Below are positions 1-9,263 of a stretch of DNA of 64,000 nt, in pieces. Origin of the DNA: Pelodictyon luteolum DSM 273 (GTDB taxonomy: Bacteria; Bacteroidota; Chlorobiia; Chlorobiales; Chlorobiaceae). A program made the translations under genes and the position numbers. The stretch spans positions 311,001-375,000 of the forward strand of contig NC_007512.1 in NCBI RefSeq assembly GCF_000012485.1, written 5' to 3'. Each line of letters begins with the position of its first letter. Positions within the stretch are counted from its first letter, which is position 1. The notes beneath the pieces are model-generated. The model had not been told where the DNA came from. It did not search any database and saw only the letters and a list, made by a program, of their open reading frames with translations.

Positions 1-1871
1 ATCTCGATCAGGAGCAGCAGAAGTATGTGCAGACCATCATTTCAAGCGGCCGGAACCTTCTGAAGATCATCAATGACATTCTGGACTTTTCCAAGATTGA
101 GGCTGGTCGCCTGGAATTGGAGCATGAGGAGTTTGAACTCGCTGAACTGCTTGAAGAGCTCGGCTGTATGCTGGGCCCCGAAGCGCAGGCCGCCGGGCTT
201 GAGCTGACCCTCAGCATAGCTCCCGATGGTCCCACCAGGTTGAAGGGCGATCCGCAGCGTCTCCGTCAGGTGCTCGTGAATCTGCTCGGCAACGCCGTGA
301 AGTTCACCCACGAGGGCGGGGAGGTGATCCTGGAATCGACGGTGCAGAAGGAGACTGAGCTGTACGCCGTGGTCCGCTTCTCGGTCCGGGACAGCGGTAT
401 CGGCATCCCGCAGGATAGGATCGATTCGATTTTCGAGCCCTTTTCACAGGTGGACGGTTCCTCGGTCCGTCGCTACGGAGGCACCGGACTCGGCCTTTCC
501 ATATCAAATCATCTGGTGGGCCGGATGGGCGGCCGGATCAATGTGCAGAGCACGCTGGACGAAGGCTCGACCTTCTGGTTCGACATCATCCTTGAAAAGC
601 AGCCGGAGCAGCTCTCCTCCTCTCCGCCTGTTTTCACGGGGGCGTCGCCTATCATTCTCGTCGCATGGTCGATGGTCCTTGGCAATGCACTTTCAGCCTT
701 CATAGAGTCCCGCGGACACCGGTGCCTCCGGCCGGCCGGTCCGGAGGATGTGCCCGGGGTGCTTGTCGGCTTCGCATCCGGACCGATGCCGATGCTTCTG
801 CTGGACATGCGTTGTTTCGGCCCCGATGCGGAAGGGTTCAGGGATTTCGTGCCGGTACTTGCGGCTTATGAAGGCCTGCATGTAGTGCTTCTCGTTCCGA
901 TGGGGTGCAAAGAAGAGATGAAAACACTTGCCGGAGGGCTTTCCGCCATTTTTCTGGAGAAGCCGGTCCGCCGGGCTGATCTTGCCGGGATCCTCAAGGA
1001 CCATGTCCGGGAGGAGGGCGACGGCGGCATTGGGAAGGCGGATCAGAAGGCAGCCCGTTCAGGCGCCTCACAGCCCCCTTCTGCCGCATCGCCTCTCAAC
1101 GTTCTTGTCGTTGAGGACAGTATGGTCAACCGCAATGTCGCGGTGTCCATGCTCAAGAAACTAGGGTATTCGCCGGACGTGGCTGTCTGCGGAACGGCCG
1201 CCCTTGAAGCCATGCGGCGCAAGGCATACGATCTTGTGTTCATGGACTGCCAGATGCCGGAGATGGACGGCTATGAGGCGACGCGCCATATCCGGGAAGA
1301 TGAGGACCTGAAAGGCTCAAGGAGTGTGCCTGTGGTGGCGATGACTGCCAATGCAATGAAGGGGGACCGGGAAAAATGCATCAATGCGGGCATGGACGAT
1401 TACATTGCCAAGCCGCTTCGCAAGTCCGATTTCAAGACGATCATGGATCGCTACTTTCCCGGCATGGACCGCTCTCTTTCCGAAGATGGCCGGGAGCAGC
1501 CTCTGCCGGCCAGGCAGCCGACTGCCGACAGCGTGTTCATGGTCGAGGACGTGCTGCAGCGGCTGCAGCAGGACCGGGAGATCATCCGCATCATCCTCAG
1601 TCAGTTCATCTCCACTGCCGAAGCGGAACTGGCAGCGATCGCCGATGCGGCAGCGCGCAACGACATGTCCCGTTTCCGCCTCCTCCTGCATACCATGAAA
1701 GGCGCAGCGGCGACGGTTGGCGCTGTTGAGCTGAGCCGGAATGCTGCCGAACTCGAGGCGGCCGAGCGATCGAAGGACCTCAAGACATTCGGGCGGCTGC
1801 TCGGGAATTTAAACGGGTGCTTCCAGCGTTTCAAGGAAAGGGCTTCGGCCACTGGTTGGTATGATGAGTGA
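1..1871 (+). CDS. Hybrid sensor histidine kinase (5' end outside window)
   Basis: The frame is open from base 3, so the N-terminus and the phospho-accepting histidine of the HisKA domain lie upstream. The visible part starts in the second HisKA helix (motif NDILDFSKIEAG). An HATPase_c domain follows, with DSGIGIP and GGTGLGLSIS. Next comes a degenerate receiver (about nt 650-990) that keeps an aspartate (nt 804-806) and the EKP lysine but lacks the usual N-terminal acidic pair. A canonical receiver follows, with VVEDS and phospho-acceptor Asp at nt 1245-1247 (MDCQMPEMDG). The protein ends in an Hpt domain with HxxKG His at nt 1689-1691. Such HK-REC-REC-Hpt proteins run an internal phosphorelay. 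The ligand and output partner are not visible. The stop at 1869-1871 lies 20 bases before gnd. Confidence 0.93.
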   Translation, partial: LDQEQQKYVQTIISSGRNLLKIINDILDFSKIEAGRLELEHEEFELAELLEELGCMLGPEAQAAGLELTLSIAPDGPTRLKGDPQRLRQVLVNLLGNAVKFTHEGGEVILESTVQKETELYAVVRFSVRDSGIGIPQDRIDSIFEPFSQVDGSSVRRYGGTGLGLSISNHLVGRMGGRINVQSTLDEGSTFWFDIILEKQPEQLSSSPPVFTGASPIILVAWSMVLGNALSAFIESRGHRCLRPAGPEDVPGVLVGFASGPMPMLLLDMRCFGPDAEGFRDFVPVLAAYEGLHVVLLVPMGCKEEMKTLAGGLSAIFLEKPVRRADLAGILKDHVREEGDGGIGKADQKAARSGASQPPSAASPLNVLVVEDSMVNRNVAVSMLKKLGYSPDVAVCGTAALEAMRRKAYDLVFMDCQMPEMDGYEATRHIREDEDLKGSRSVPVVAMTANAMKGDREKCINAGMDDYIAKPLRKSDFKTIMDRYFPGMDRSLSEDGREQPLPARQPTADSVFMVEDVLQRLQQDREIIRIILSQFISTAEAELAAIADAAARNDMSRFRLLLHTMKGAAATVGAVELSRNAAELEAAERSKDLKTFGRLLGNLNGCFQRFKERASATGWYDE

Positions 1872-1891
1872 ACACTTTACATGACATCTGC

Positions 1892-2803
1892 ATGAAAATC
1901 GGTTTCATTGGTCTTGGTAAAATGGGATTCAATATGGCTTCGCAGCTCCTTGAGCGCGGCCATCAGCTGGTCGTTTTCGACCTGCTTCCCTCCGCCATGG
2001 TGCGCATCGCAGAGGCGGGTGCGGAGGCGGCTGCATCACCCGCCGAACTCTGCGGAAGCCTGCCAACTCCGCGCATCATCTGGATGATGGTACCGGCAGG
2101 AGAGCCTGTCGACAGCACCCTCGAGATGCTCGAGCCTTCGCTCGCACCGGGCGACATCCTCATCGACGGCGGCAATTCCCGGTATCTGGATTCAGAGGAA
2201 CGGGCGCGCCGGCTTGCAATGAAGGGGATTCGTTTCCTTGACGCGGGAACCAGCGGCGGACTTGATGGAGCTCGCCACGGTGCCTGCCTGATGGTGGGCG
2301 GTGAGAAATCGGCATATGAGGCCGTCGAGCCGATCCTTAAAGACCTTACGGTTGAGAACGGCTATGGCTACATGGGCCCTTCGGGGTCCGGGCACTTCGT
2401 GAAAATGGTGCACAACGGCATCGAGTACGGCATGATGCAGGCGATGGGGGAGGGATTCGGTCTTCTGGAAGCGAGCCGTTACGGGCTGGATCTCGAGGAT
2501 GTGGCACGGGTATGGTCGCATGGATCGGTAATCCGCGGCTGGCTGATGGAGCTTGCCTGTGACGCATTTTCCAGGGACGGGTCGCTCAGTTACCTTGAGG
2601 GCAAGGTCGCAGATTCGGGGGAGGGTCGCTGGACGGTAGAGTCAGCTCTGCAGCATGAGGTGTCCATTCCTGTCATTGCGGCCTCGCTTTTCAGCCGGTA
2701 CCGTTCCCGCAGCGACAACACGTTCTCAGACCGCGTTGTTGCTGCACTCCGACATGAATTCGGCGGGCACTCCTTCACCCCGCCACCTGCCGCCGAGCTG
2801 TAA
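1892..2803 (+). CDS. gnd: 6-phosphogluconate dehydrogenase, decarboxylating (short form)
   Basis: It oxidatively decarboxylates 6-phosphogluconate to ribulose 5-phosphate, yielding NAD(P)H. The N-terminal Rossmann motif is [10 protein letters not shown]. The substrate loop [19 protein letters not shown] and the catalytic Lys/Asn segment [14 protein letters not shown] are present. At 303 residues it belongs to the short class that lacks the duplicated C-terminal domain of the 470-residue enzymes; several of these prefer NAD+ (family knowledge, cofactor not tested here). I chose ATG 1892 because the Rossmann fold begins at its third residue; an in-frame GTG at 1868 would overlap the upstream kinase. 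The stop TAA shares its last base with the zwf ATG (TAATG), so the two genes are probably translationally coupled. Confidence 0.93.
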   Translation: MKIGFIGLGKMGFNMASQLLERGHQLVVFDLLPSAMVRIAEAGAEAAASPAELCGSLPTPRIIWMMVPAGEPVDSTLEMLEPSLAPGDILIDGGNSRYLDSEERARRLAMKGIRFLDAGTSGGLDGARHGACLMVGGEKSAYEAVEPILKDLTVENGYGYMGPSGSGHFVKMVHNGIEYGMMQAMGEGFGLLEASRYGLDLEDVARVWSHGSVIRGWLMELACDAFSRDGSLSYLEGKVADSGEGRWTVESALQHEVSIPVIAASLFSRYRSRSDNTFSDRVVAALRHEFGGHSFTPPPAAEL

Positions 2804-4227
2804 TGGACAATTTCACCATAGTGATTTTCGGCGCAACCGGCGATTTGGCCCATAGAAAGCTGTTTCCCTCGGTCTTTGATCTTGCCCTGCACCAGCATCT
2901 CCCGGACGAGTACCGGGTGATTGGTTGCGGCCGCAGGTCGTTTTCCCACCAGGAGTTTCGCGACATGGTGCTTCGTTCGCTTCAGGACGCATCGGGAAAC
3001 GCCGGTTTCGATGACGGGGTTCTCAATGCCTTTCTCCGCCGTCTGTTCTATGTCCGTCTCGATATAGCCGAAAGCGAGGGTTATCACCGACTCTACCGGG
3101 AAATCATGGACGCCGCCGGTGAGAGTGGCGTATGTACACATCTCCTCTACTATCTTGCCGTTTCACCCGGCCTCCTGCCTGTCATCGTCGGGAACCTTTC
3201 GGTTGCCGGCCTCGGGGGCAAGGACCTGCCCTGCACCGGATGGAGGAAAATCATTGTCGAAAAGCCCTTCGGCAGCGACCTTCAAAGTGCCCGCCGCATG
3301 AACGCCGCTGTCGGCGAGGTGTTCAATGAAGACCAGATATTCCGGATTGATCACTATCTTGGCAAGGAGACGGTGCAGAACATCCTGGTGTTCCGGTTCT
3401 CCAACGGCATTTTCGAGCCGCTCTGGAACCGCCACTACATCGCCAGCGTCAGCATCACCATTGCAGAGGATTTCGGCATCCGCGGGCGTGGCGCGTTTTA
3501 TGAGGAGGTCGGCCTCCTTCGCGACATCATCCAGAACCATGCACTGCAGCTGCTGGCATCCGTTGCCATGGAGCCGCCCGTCGACCTCCAGGCCGACTCG
3601 GTTCGCGATGAGAAGAGCAAGGTTCTGCGCTCGATCCGCCGCCACACTCCTGCAGACGCCGGCAGTGCCGTCGTGCTCGGTCAGTATGAGGGGTACCGGA
3701 ACGAAAAAGACGTCGACCCGCATTCCACCGTTGAAACTTTCGCCGCAATCAGGTTTTTTGTCGACAACTGGCGGTGGCAGGGTGTGCCGTTTTATGTGAA
3801 GGCGGGCAAGAACCTGTCGGAAACGCGCACCCAGATCGTCATCACCTTCAAGTGCCCCCCCCAGAACTTTTTCGGCCCCGCCGATAGCTGCAGCTACACG
3901 GCCAATCAGGTCATCATGACCATTCAGCCGGAGGAGACGATCGCCCTGCGGTTCGGCACCAAGCGGCCGGGCGAGGCGGTGGTGACCGATCCTGTCTACA
4001 TGAAGTTCGATTACCGCAATGCGTTTCCGGGCGAGGGGCTTACCGCCTACCACCGGCTGCTGCTTGATGCCATTGCCGGTGACCGGTTGAATTTCATCCG
4101 CCAGGACAGCGTGGAGCATGCCTGGGAGGTGGTCGACGCCATCCGCCATTCGGTTGACGGAACCCCGCCTGCGCCCTATCCTGTCCATTCAGATGGCCCT
4201 GCCGATGCGTCCCTGATTTATGGCTGA
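2803..4227 (+). CDS. zwf: Glucose-6-phosphate 1-dehydrogenase
   Basis: It converts glucose 6-phosphate to 6-phosphogluconolactone, the entry step of the oxidative pentose phosphate pathway. The cofactor motif [10 protein letters not shown] lies near the N-terminus. EKPFG is near residue 155 and the active-site signature RIDHYLGKE near residue 180. Length (474 aa) is normal for the family. Its ATG overlaps the gnd stop. Its 3' end overlaps the convergent pgl gene by 10 bp (4218-4227), leaving no room for a separate terminator. With pgl and gnd alongside, all three oxidative-branch enzymes are encoded within 3.2 kb. Confidence 0.96.
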   Translation: MDNFTIVIFGATGDLAHRKLFPSVFDLALHQHLPDEYRVIGCGRRSFSHQEFRDMVLRSLQDASGNAGFDDGVLNAFLRRLFYVRLDIAESEGYHRLYREIMDAAGESGVCTHLLYYLAVSPGLLPVIVGNLSVAGLGGKDLPCTGWRKIIVEKPFGSDLQSARRMNAAVGEVFNEDQIFRIDHYLGKETVQNILVFRFSNGIFEPLWNRHYIASVSITIAEDFGIRGRGAFYEEVGLLRDIIQNHALQLLASVAMEPPVDLQADSVRDEKSKVLRSIRRHTPADAGSAVVLGQYEGYRNEKDVDPHSTVETFAAIRFFVDNWRWQGVPFYVKAGKNLSETRTQIVITFKCPPQNFFGPADSCSYTANQVIMTIQPEETIALRFGTKRPGEAVVTDPVYMKFDYRNAFPGEGLTAYHRLLLDAIAGDRLNFIRQDSVEHAWEVVDAIRHSVDGTPPAPYPVHSDGPADASLIYG

Positions 4228-5015
4228 GCCTTAAACCAGAGGGTTCTGCCTTGTACTGGACGGACCCTCGAAGCCGGCAGCTCAGGCCGTTGTCCGCTGA
4301 TGATCGACGTTGCAAGTGACGCCCGCTCGACTGACGGTACGAAAAAAAGCACCGTCCGGGCATGGTTCAGCACCGGGAGCGTGAAGGTCAGGCGCGGGAC
4401 CCGAGGCTCCAGGTCGGGAGCCTGGACTGCAATGACCCAGCGGCTCTTTTCTTCGAGCGCTCCCGTATTGCCCGGAAAGAGCGAGGCGGTGTGACCGTCC
4501 GGCCCCAGTCCGAGGAGCACCAGGTCGAACATCGGGAACCCCTCACGGAGTGCACCCCCGGAGCCTGCCGGAGACTGTCTGATCAGTGATTCATATGCCG
4601 CCGCCGCTGTATCCGGCACCTTTTCCCCCTCCATCCTGTACACCCTAAGTCCGCCGGCTTCCATCCCGTGGAAAAGGGATTCCTCTGCCATCCGGTAATT
4701 GCTTCGGGGGTCGCCGGGCGGCAGGGAGCGCTCATCGCCCCAGAAAAAGAGGCACTCATTCCACGGCATGCCTATGGTTCCGTCCCCTTGGACTCCGTCT
4801 TTTGGGGGCTCAAGGTCGTGGCGAAGGAAGCGGCTGGCATGAAGGCCCGTTCTCAGGAGGCGGTAGAGCGCTCGCGGGGAATTTCCGCCGGACAGCGCCA
4901 TGGCAAAGAAGCCCTGCCCGCTGACACTTCGCCATGCTTCAAGAATGATGATGGCTGCGGCGTGTTCGGCCAGCTCCTCCGGAGTGCCGGTAAAAATCTC
5001 TGTTGATTTGTCCAT
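4218..5015 (-). CDS. pgl: 6-phosphogluconolactonase
   Basis: It hydrolyses 6-phosphogluconolactone to 6-phosphogluconate, linking zwf to gnd. Motifs of the NagB/Pgl fold are visible: ALSGGNSP near residue 44, FWGDERS, and [15 protein letters not shown], the DevB-type signature. I placed the start at ATG 5015 ([10 protein letters not shown], 265 aa), 13 bases after the tkt stop. The longer open frame to 5210 would run into tkt in another frame and adds a low-complexity leader. tkt and pgl are probably one transcript facing gnd-zwf. Confidence 0.92.
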   Translation of the reverse strand: MDKSTEIFTGTPEELAEHAAAIIILEAWRSVSGQGFFAMALSGGNSPRALYRLLRTGLHASRFLRHDLEPPKDGVQGDGTIGMPWNECLFFWGDERSLPPGDPRSNYRMAEESLFHGMEAGGLRVYRMEGEKVPDTAAAAYESLIRQSPAGSGGALREGFPMFDLVLLGLGPDGHTASLFPGNTGALEEKSRWVIAVQAPDLEPRVPRLTFTLPVLNHARTVLFFVPSVERASLATSIISGQRPELPASRVRPVQGRTLWFKAQP

Positions 5016-5028
5016 AGGGGACAGGTGT

Positions 5029-7047
5029 TCATGTTTTGTTTTTCCTGAGCTCGCGGACCGTTTCGGCGATATGGCTGGCAGTGAAGCCCAGTGCCTCCAT
5101 AACAGCTCCGCCCGGTCCGGACGCTCCGAACCGGTCGATGGCGATGATGCATCCCGACGGACCGCTGAAGCGGTCCCATCCGAACGGTGAGGCAGCCTCG
5201 ACGACGACACGGGTGGTTACCCTCGGAGGCAGCACCCGGTGCTGCCACGCTTCCGGCTGGAGGAGGAACAGTTCGCGTGAAGGCATGGAGACCACCCTTG
5301 CCGCGATGCCCTCTTTCTCCAGCATCACCTTCGCCTGAAGGGAGATGTGGACTTCCGAGCCTGTGGCTATGATGATGGCCGCATCTTCCGGCGCCGGTGC
5401 GCCACTCCAGTCAGAGAGGATGTAGCCTCCCTTTGCCACTTCCTCCATGCAGCTGTCGTTTTCCCTGTCAAGCACGGGGAGCTTCTGGCGGGTGAGGACA
5501 AGGGCGACGGGACCCTTGAGGCCGAGTGCCAGAGCCCATGCCGCTTTCGTCTCGTTGGCGTCCGCCGGCCGGATGATGGTGAGGTTCGGCATGGCCCTGA
5601 GCATGGCAAGCTGTTCGACCGGCTGGTGCGTCGGTCCGTCCTCTCCGAGGCCTATGCTGTCATGGGTGAAGATGAATACCACGGGGAGCCGCATGAGAGC
5701 AGAGAGACGGATCGCCGGTTTCATGTAATCGGAGAAGATGAGGAATGTCGCGCCGTAGGGACGGAGGATTCCTGAGAGCGCGATGCCGTTGAGGATGGCT
5801 CCCATGGAGTGTTCCCGGACTCCGAAATGGATGGTGGCCCCTCCGGGATTTTCGGCTGTGAAGCTCGCTGCTCCCTTGAGGAATGTGCCGCAGGAGGAGC
5901 CGAGATCAGCCGAACCGCCGATGAGGAAAGGAATGGTTTCCGCCATGGCTTCCAGGCAGGCCTGCGACGCCTGGCGGGTTGCCCTCTCCTGCGGGGGAGT
6001 GAATGAGGGAAGTGCGTCCTCCCACTCTTCAGGGAGCCTGCCCTCCAGCCGATCCCGGAGGCTTTGGGCTATTTCGGGGAAGCGGAGGGCATAGTGGCCG
6101 AACATGCTGTTCCATGTTGCTTCGAGGACTTCGCCCTGCTCCCGAACGGGGCGGAAGTGTTCCCGGACTTCGGGGGCGACGTGGAACCGCGCTTCCGGCG
6201 GAAAGCCGAAGGCTGCTTTCAGCAGCGCAGTCTCTTCCTTGCCGAGCGGTTCTCCGTGCGCCTTTGCCGTGTCCTGACGGTTGGGACTGCCGTAGCCGAT
6301 GTGTGTCCGGACCCTGATGAAGCTGGGGCGCCGGCTCTCTTCCCTGGCCAGCATCACCGCATCATGTATGGCTTTGGTGTCGTTGCCGTCCTCAACCTCC
6401 TGAACATGCCAGCCATAGGCCCGGTACCGGGACGAGGTGTCTTCGGTGAAGGCGAGGGAAGTCGGGCCCTCTATCGATATTCCGTTGCTGTCGTACAGGC
6501 AGATCAGTTTGCCGAGCTGCAGGTGGGCGGCAAGCGAGGCTGCTTCGCTCCCGATGCCCTCCATCATGTCCCCGTCGCTGCAGATGACATAAGTATAGTG
6601 GTCGATGAGCTCAATTTCGCCCCGGTTCAGGATGGCTGCGGCATGCCGTTCCGAAATGGCCATGCCGACGGCGGTGGCGATGCCCTGCCCGAGCGGCCCC
6701 GTGGTGGTTTCCACTCCCGGGGTCAGTCCGTATTCGGGATGACCGGGCGTGCGGCTTCCAAGCTGTCGGAACTGCTGCAGGTCCTCCATTGTGAGATCGT
6801 ATCCCGACAGATGGAGCATAGCATAGAGCATTGCGGATGCGTGCCCTGCGGAGAGGACGAACCGGTCCCGGTTAAGCCATGAAGGGTTCCGGGGGTTGTG
6901 TCTCATGATGTGTCGGAAGAGCACGAAGAGCATCGGGGCTGCGCCGAGCGGCATGCCGGGGTGGCCGGACTGTGCCCGCTCCACCATGTCGACGGCAAGG
7001 ATTCTGACGGTGTTGATCGCCAGCTGGTCTGAAGCATCTGGTGCCAT
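5029..7047 (-). CDS. tkt: Transketolase
   Basis: This thiamine-diphosphate enzyme transfers two-carbon units in the non-oxidative pentose phosphate pathway. Visible elements are ERAQSGHPGMPLGAAP (N-terminal signature), GPLGQGIATAVG, the ThDP/Mg motif GDGDMMEG-like CSDGDMMEGIGSEAASLA, and the pyrimidine-domain stretch FGVREHSMGAILNGIAL. With the start at ATG 7047 (MAPDASDQLA) the protein is 672 aa, typical for the family. Alternative ATGs exist at 7083 and 7134. A TATATT hexamer on the minus strand (7093-7088) looks like a -10 box; if real it would put the RNA start near 7080 and exclude both. This start choice is inferred. Confidence 0.93.
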   Translation of the reverse strand: MAPDASDQLAINTVRILAVDMVERAQSGHPGMPLGAAPMLFVLFRHIMRHNPRNPSWLNRDRFVLSAGHASAMLYAMLHLSGYDLTMEDLQQFRQLGSRTPGHPEYGLTPGVETTTGPLGQGIATAVGMAISERHAAAILNRGEIELIDHYTYVICSDGDMMEGIGSEAASLAAHLQLGKLICLYDSNGISIEGPTSLAFTEDTSSRYRAYGWHVQEVEDGNDTKAIHDAVMLAREESRRPSFIRVRTHIGYGSPNRQDTAKAHGEPLGKEETALLKAAFGFPPEARFHVAPEVREHFRPVREQGEVLEATWNSMFGHYALRFPEIAQSLRDRLEGRLPEEWEDALPSFTPPQERATRQASQACLEAMAETIPFLIGGSADLGSSCGTFLKGAASFTAENPGGATIHFGVREHSMGAILNGIALSGILRPYGATFLIFSDYMKPAIRLSALMRLPVVFIFTHDSIGLGEDGPTHQPVEQLAMLRAMPNLTIIRPADANETKAAWALALGLKGPVALVLTRQKLPVLDRENDSCMEEVAKGGYILSDWSGAPAPEDAAIIIATGSEVHISLQAKVMLEKEGIAARVVSMPSRELFLLQPEAWQHRVLPPRVTTRVVVEAASPFGWDRFSGPSGCIIAIDRFGASGPGGAVMEALGFTASHIAETVRELRKNKT

Positions 7048-7202
7048 GTCGGGTTCCGGCGGTTTTTCCTGTCTCCTCTTCATCGGCAATATACCAACCC
7101 ATCCGGCCAGCCGAAAGGTTTCATTGAGACGCACCCGGCTTTGCTGGCGGCGGAAGTGTTGCGTACCTTTCTGTACGGGCCCGCCAACGAAAGCACTTGC
7201 AT

Positions 7203-7859
7203 ATGCCTCTCAACGACGGCTACGGCGTTCTTGCCGGAACGCTCGGCAACTGGTACTGCGACCACTCAAGGGAGGCGGGGCAGTACTATCACTGCAACCT
7301 CAGGGTCAGGGCGCGGGGCCGGTATTTCCGCTGCCCGGTCGACCTTGACAGCAAGCACCTTCCTGACGGGCTGGAGTGGCGGGTCGTCGATCCCGTTCCC
7401 CCGTTTCCTGTTCAGCTGGAGCGCCTGGCCGACGGGTGGCATGCACTTGAATCCCGCCCCGGGACCGGAGCCATCGACTACTACCGCAGCCCCGAGCTGC
7501 GCCCTCCTGCGCCGGATCCCTCTCCGGCCGCATGGATGTCGGGAACCGGTGCCCGGGCATTCAGGGATCTGGAGCCCCTGCTCCTGCAGTGCCGGAGGAT
7601 CTTTGTGTTCGGCGAGCCGTTCCGTCATGGCAGCGGGGTGCACAACATCCACCAGAACCAGGGTGATCCGCCGCATTCGAGGTGGCGGAGGGAGAACGGC
7701 AGCTGGCAGGATGGTGCCATATTCATCCTTCGTCATGATGGTACCTTCGCGGCATTTTTGTGTAAATTCAAGACGCAGAAACTTTTTTCTCCTTCAGAGC
7801 AGGACCTTTCTCATGGTGCCAGTGAAAAAAGGGATACTCGACCGGTACGCAAGGACTGA
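7203..7859 (+). CDS. DUF2278 (YukJ-like) family protein
   Basis: This 218-residue protein begins MPLNDGYGVLAG and carries the family-like stretch GSGVHNIHQNQGDP followed by a C-terminal DGAIFI segment, as in YukJ/DUF2278 proteins, whose function is unknown. No signal peptide or membrane segment is visible. ATG 7203 is preferred over the in-frame TTG at 7197. The last 47 bases overlap the start of the next gene in another frame, so the pair may be coupled, or the downstream start may be later than chosen. The family call rests on motif memory, not a profile search. Confidence 0.72.
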   Translation: MPLNDGYGVLAGTLGNWYCDHSREAGQYYHCNLRVRARGRYFRCPVDLDSKHLPDGLEWRVVDPVPPFPVQLERLADGWHALESRPGTGAIDYYRSPELRPPAPDPSPAAWMSGTGARAFRDLEPLLLQCRRIFVFGEPFRHGSGVHNIHQNQGDPPHSRWRRENGSWQDGAIFILRHDGTFAAFLCKFKTQKLFSPSEQDLSHGASEKRDTRPVRKD

Positions 7860-8430
7860 CGAGGGACGCGTGGTGATTGACGTTGCCGCACTGCGCGTGG
7901 AGGATCTCTATGCGGATTTCGACAAAAAGGCCCCCTATCACCGCAAGGACTTCGATGACAATCTGGTGGAGTACCTTGCGGACTGCGTGCAGGAAATCGG
8001 CCGCTCGGATTTCGTCATCCGGTTCGCCTTCGACCAGACGCCGGAAGACGTTCTTCTGGAGGAGGTCCGTTCGGGCATCAACTCCTTTTTCATCTACCTG
8101 CGCGCACTGGAGCTGGCGGCCATACGAAAGTTGCTGCAGGTATCCTTCATCCTTCTGTTTTCGGGTCTCTTGATGCTTGTCGCATCCCTCTGGCTACCCG
8201 GATATTTCGAGATTCCACCGGAAGGCGCAGCACCCTCGAGAATTCTGGTCGAAGGCATCACGATTGCCGCATGGGTTGCGATATGGGAGGCGCTGGTCCG
8301 ATTTCTGGTGGACTGGCCCCCTAAAATCCGCCGCGTCCGTCGATTCCGGCGCATTGCCTCCGCACCGGTCATCTTCATCCCTGCAAGGGAGCTGGCGGAA
8401 GTTGCCGCCACCATCAGGAGTCGGGGATAG
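7813..8430 (+). CDS. Conserved membrane protein, two predicted helices
   Basis: I do not recognise a named family. The 205-residue product has a hydrophilic N-terminal half rich in acidic residues (DLYADFDKKAPYHRKDFDDN). Two hydrophobic segments follow, near residues 113-133 (VSFILLFSGLLMLVASLWL) and 148-165, then a basic region (RRVRRFRRI) and a short C-terminal tail. The positive charges after the second helix suggest both ends are cytoplasmic. The start at ATG 7813 (MVPVKKG) lies inside the 3' end of the DUF2278 gene. The frame stays open upstream, but that part is a shadow of the preceding gene. The function is unknown. Confidence 0.7.
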   Translation: MVPVKKGILDRYARTDEGRVVIDVAALRVEDLYADFDKKAPYHRKDFDDNLVEYLADCVQEIGRSDFVIRFAFDQTPEDVLLEEVRSGINSFFIYLRALELAAIRKLLQVSFILLFSGLLMLVASLWLPGYFEIPPEGAAPSRILVEGITIAAWVAIWEALVRFLVDWPPKIRRVRRFRRIASAPVIFIPARELAEVAATIRSRG

Positions 8431-8517
8431 ATGTGAATATTATATATATTAAATGTTTATTGTAATGCTTGAGCCCGTTCGGCGTCTACGCCTTCCGGAT
8501 CTCTTCAATCTAGAGTG

Positions 8518-9231
8518 ATGTGTATGGCCACGATGAGAACGGTCGCGTTCAGCGCCCTGCTTTACATAATTGTCTTGTTTCTTCCTGCACCGGTTCTGGC
8601 GGCCGGCACGCCGCCATCGCGTGCAGCCCATATTGCCGCCTTTGCCGCTGCTCCGGCCCTCCGATCCGAGATCAGCCCGAAACTGCTCACGGTCGCGCTT
8701 TCCGGGTATTACCGCATGCTTGAGCAGGGGGAAATCCTGCGGGAGGGTGTTATGACCGTGATCGATTTCAACCGTCCGTCTTCTGAAAAAAGACTGTTCG
8801 TCATTGACATCCGGAACATGAGCATCATCTATTCCTCCCTTGTGGCACATGGCAGCGGGAGCGGGGGCGCCAAGGCCGCTCGCTTTTCCAATGAACCGGG
8901 ATCATTTCAGAGCAGTCTGGGCTTTTTCACCACGGGTGATACCTATGCGGGCCGGCATGGCTATTCGCTCCGGCTTGAAGGGCTGGAAGAGGGGGTCAAC
9001 GACAACGCCGCGATGCGCAGCATCGTCATCCATGGAGCCGACTATGCCACCCGAGGGTTCATCTCGAAGTACGGCCGGCTCGGCCGGAGCCAGGGGTGCC
9101 CGGCGCTGCCGCCCGGCAGTTCACGGCCGGTGATCGATCTCATCAAAGGCGGAAGCTGCCTGTTCATCTATCACGACAGTGCGGGGTATGCTGCCTCGGT
9201 TCCACTGCCGGATCCCGACCGTCCGTCCTGA
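8518..9231 (+). CDS. Exported murein L,D-transpeptidase catalytic-domain protein
   Basis: The N-terminus has a signal peptide (hydrophobic core AFSALLYIIVLFLPAPVLA, cleavage after about AAG). The mature part resembles the YkuD-like 'L,D-transpeptidase catalytic domain family'. It has FVIDIRNMSIIYSS, an HGSGSGG loop, IVIHGADYA with the conserved His, and GRSQGCPALP, whose Cys is the expected nucleophile. Such enzymes act on periplasmic peptidoglycan, forming 3-3 cross-links or attaching proteins; which applies here cannot be told. ATG 8518 and ATG 8524 are both possible starts. A second transpeptidase gene starts 32 bases after the stop, suggesting one operon. Confidence 0.82.
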   Translation: MCMATMRTVAFSALLYIIVLFLPAPVLAAGTPPSRAAHIAAFAAAPALRSEISPKLLTVALSGYYRMLEQGEILREGVMTVIDFNRPSSEKRLFVIDIRNMSIIYSSLVAHGSGSGGAKAARFSNEPGSFQSSLGFFTTGDTYAGRHGYSLRLEGLEEGVNDNAAMRSIVIHGADYATRGFISKYGRLGRSQGCPALPPGSSRPVIDLIKGGSCLFIYHDSAGYAASVPLPDPDRPS

Positions 9232-9251
9232 CGGCGGCACAGTGACCAACC

Positions 9252-9256
9252 GGAGG
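9252..9256 (+). promoter_or_regulatory. Shine-Dalgarno site deciding the start of the second transpeptidase gene
   Basis: GGAGG lies 7 bases before ATG 9264. This favours that ATG over the in-frame TTG at 9258, which would be only 1 base from it. Confidence 0.65.
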
Positions 9257-9263
9257 GTTGCAT

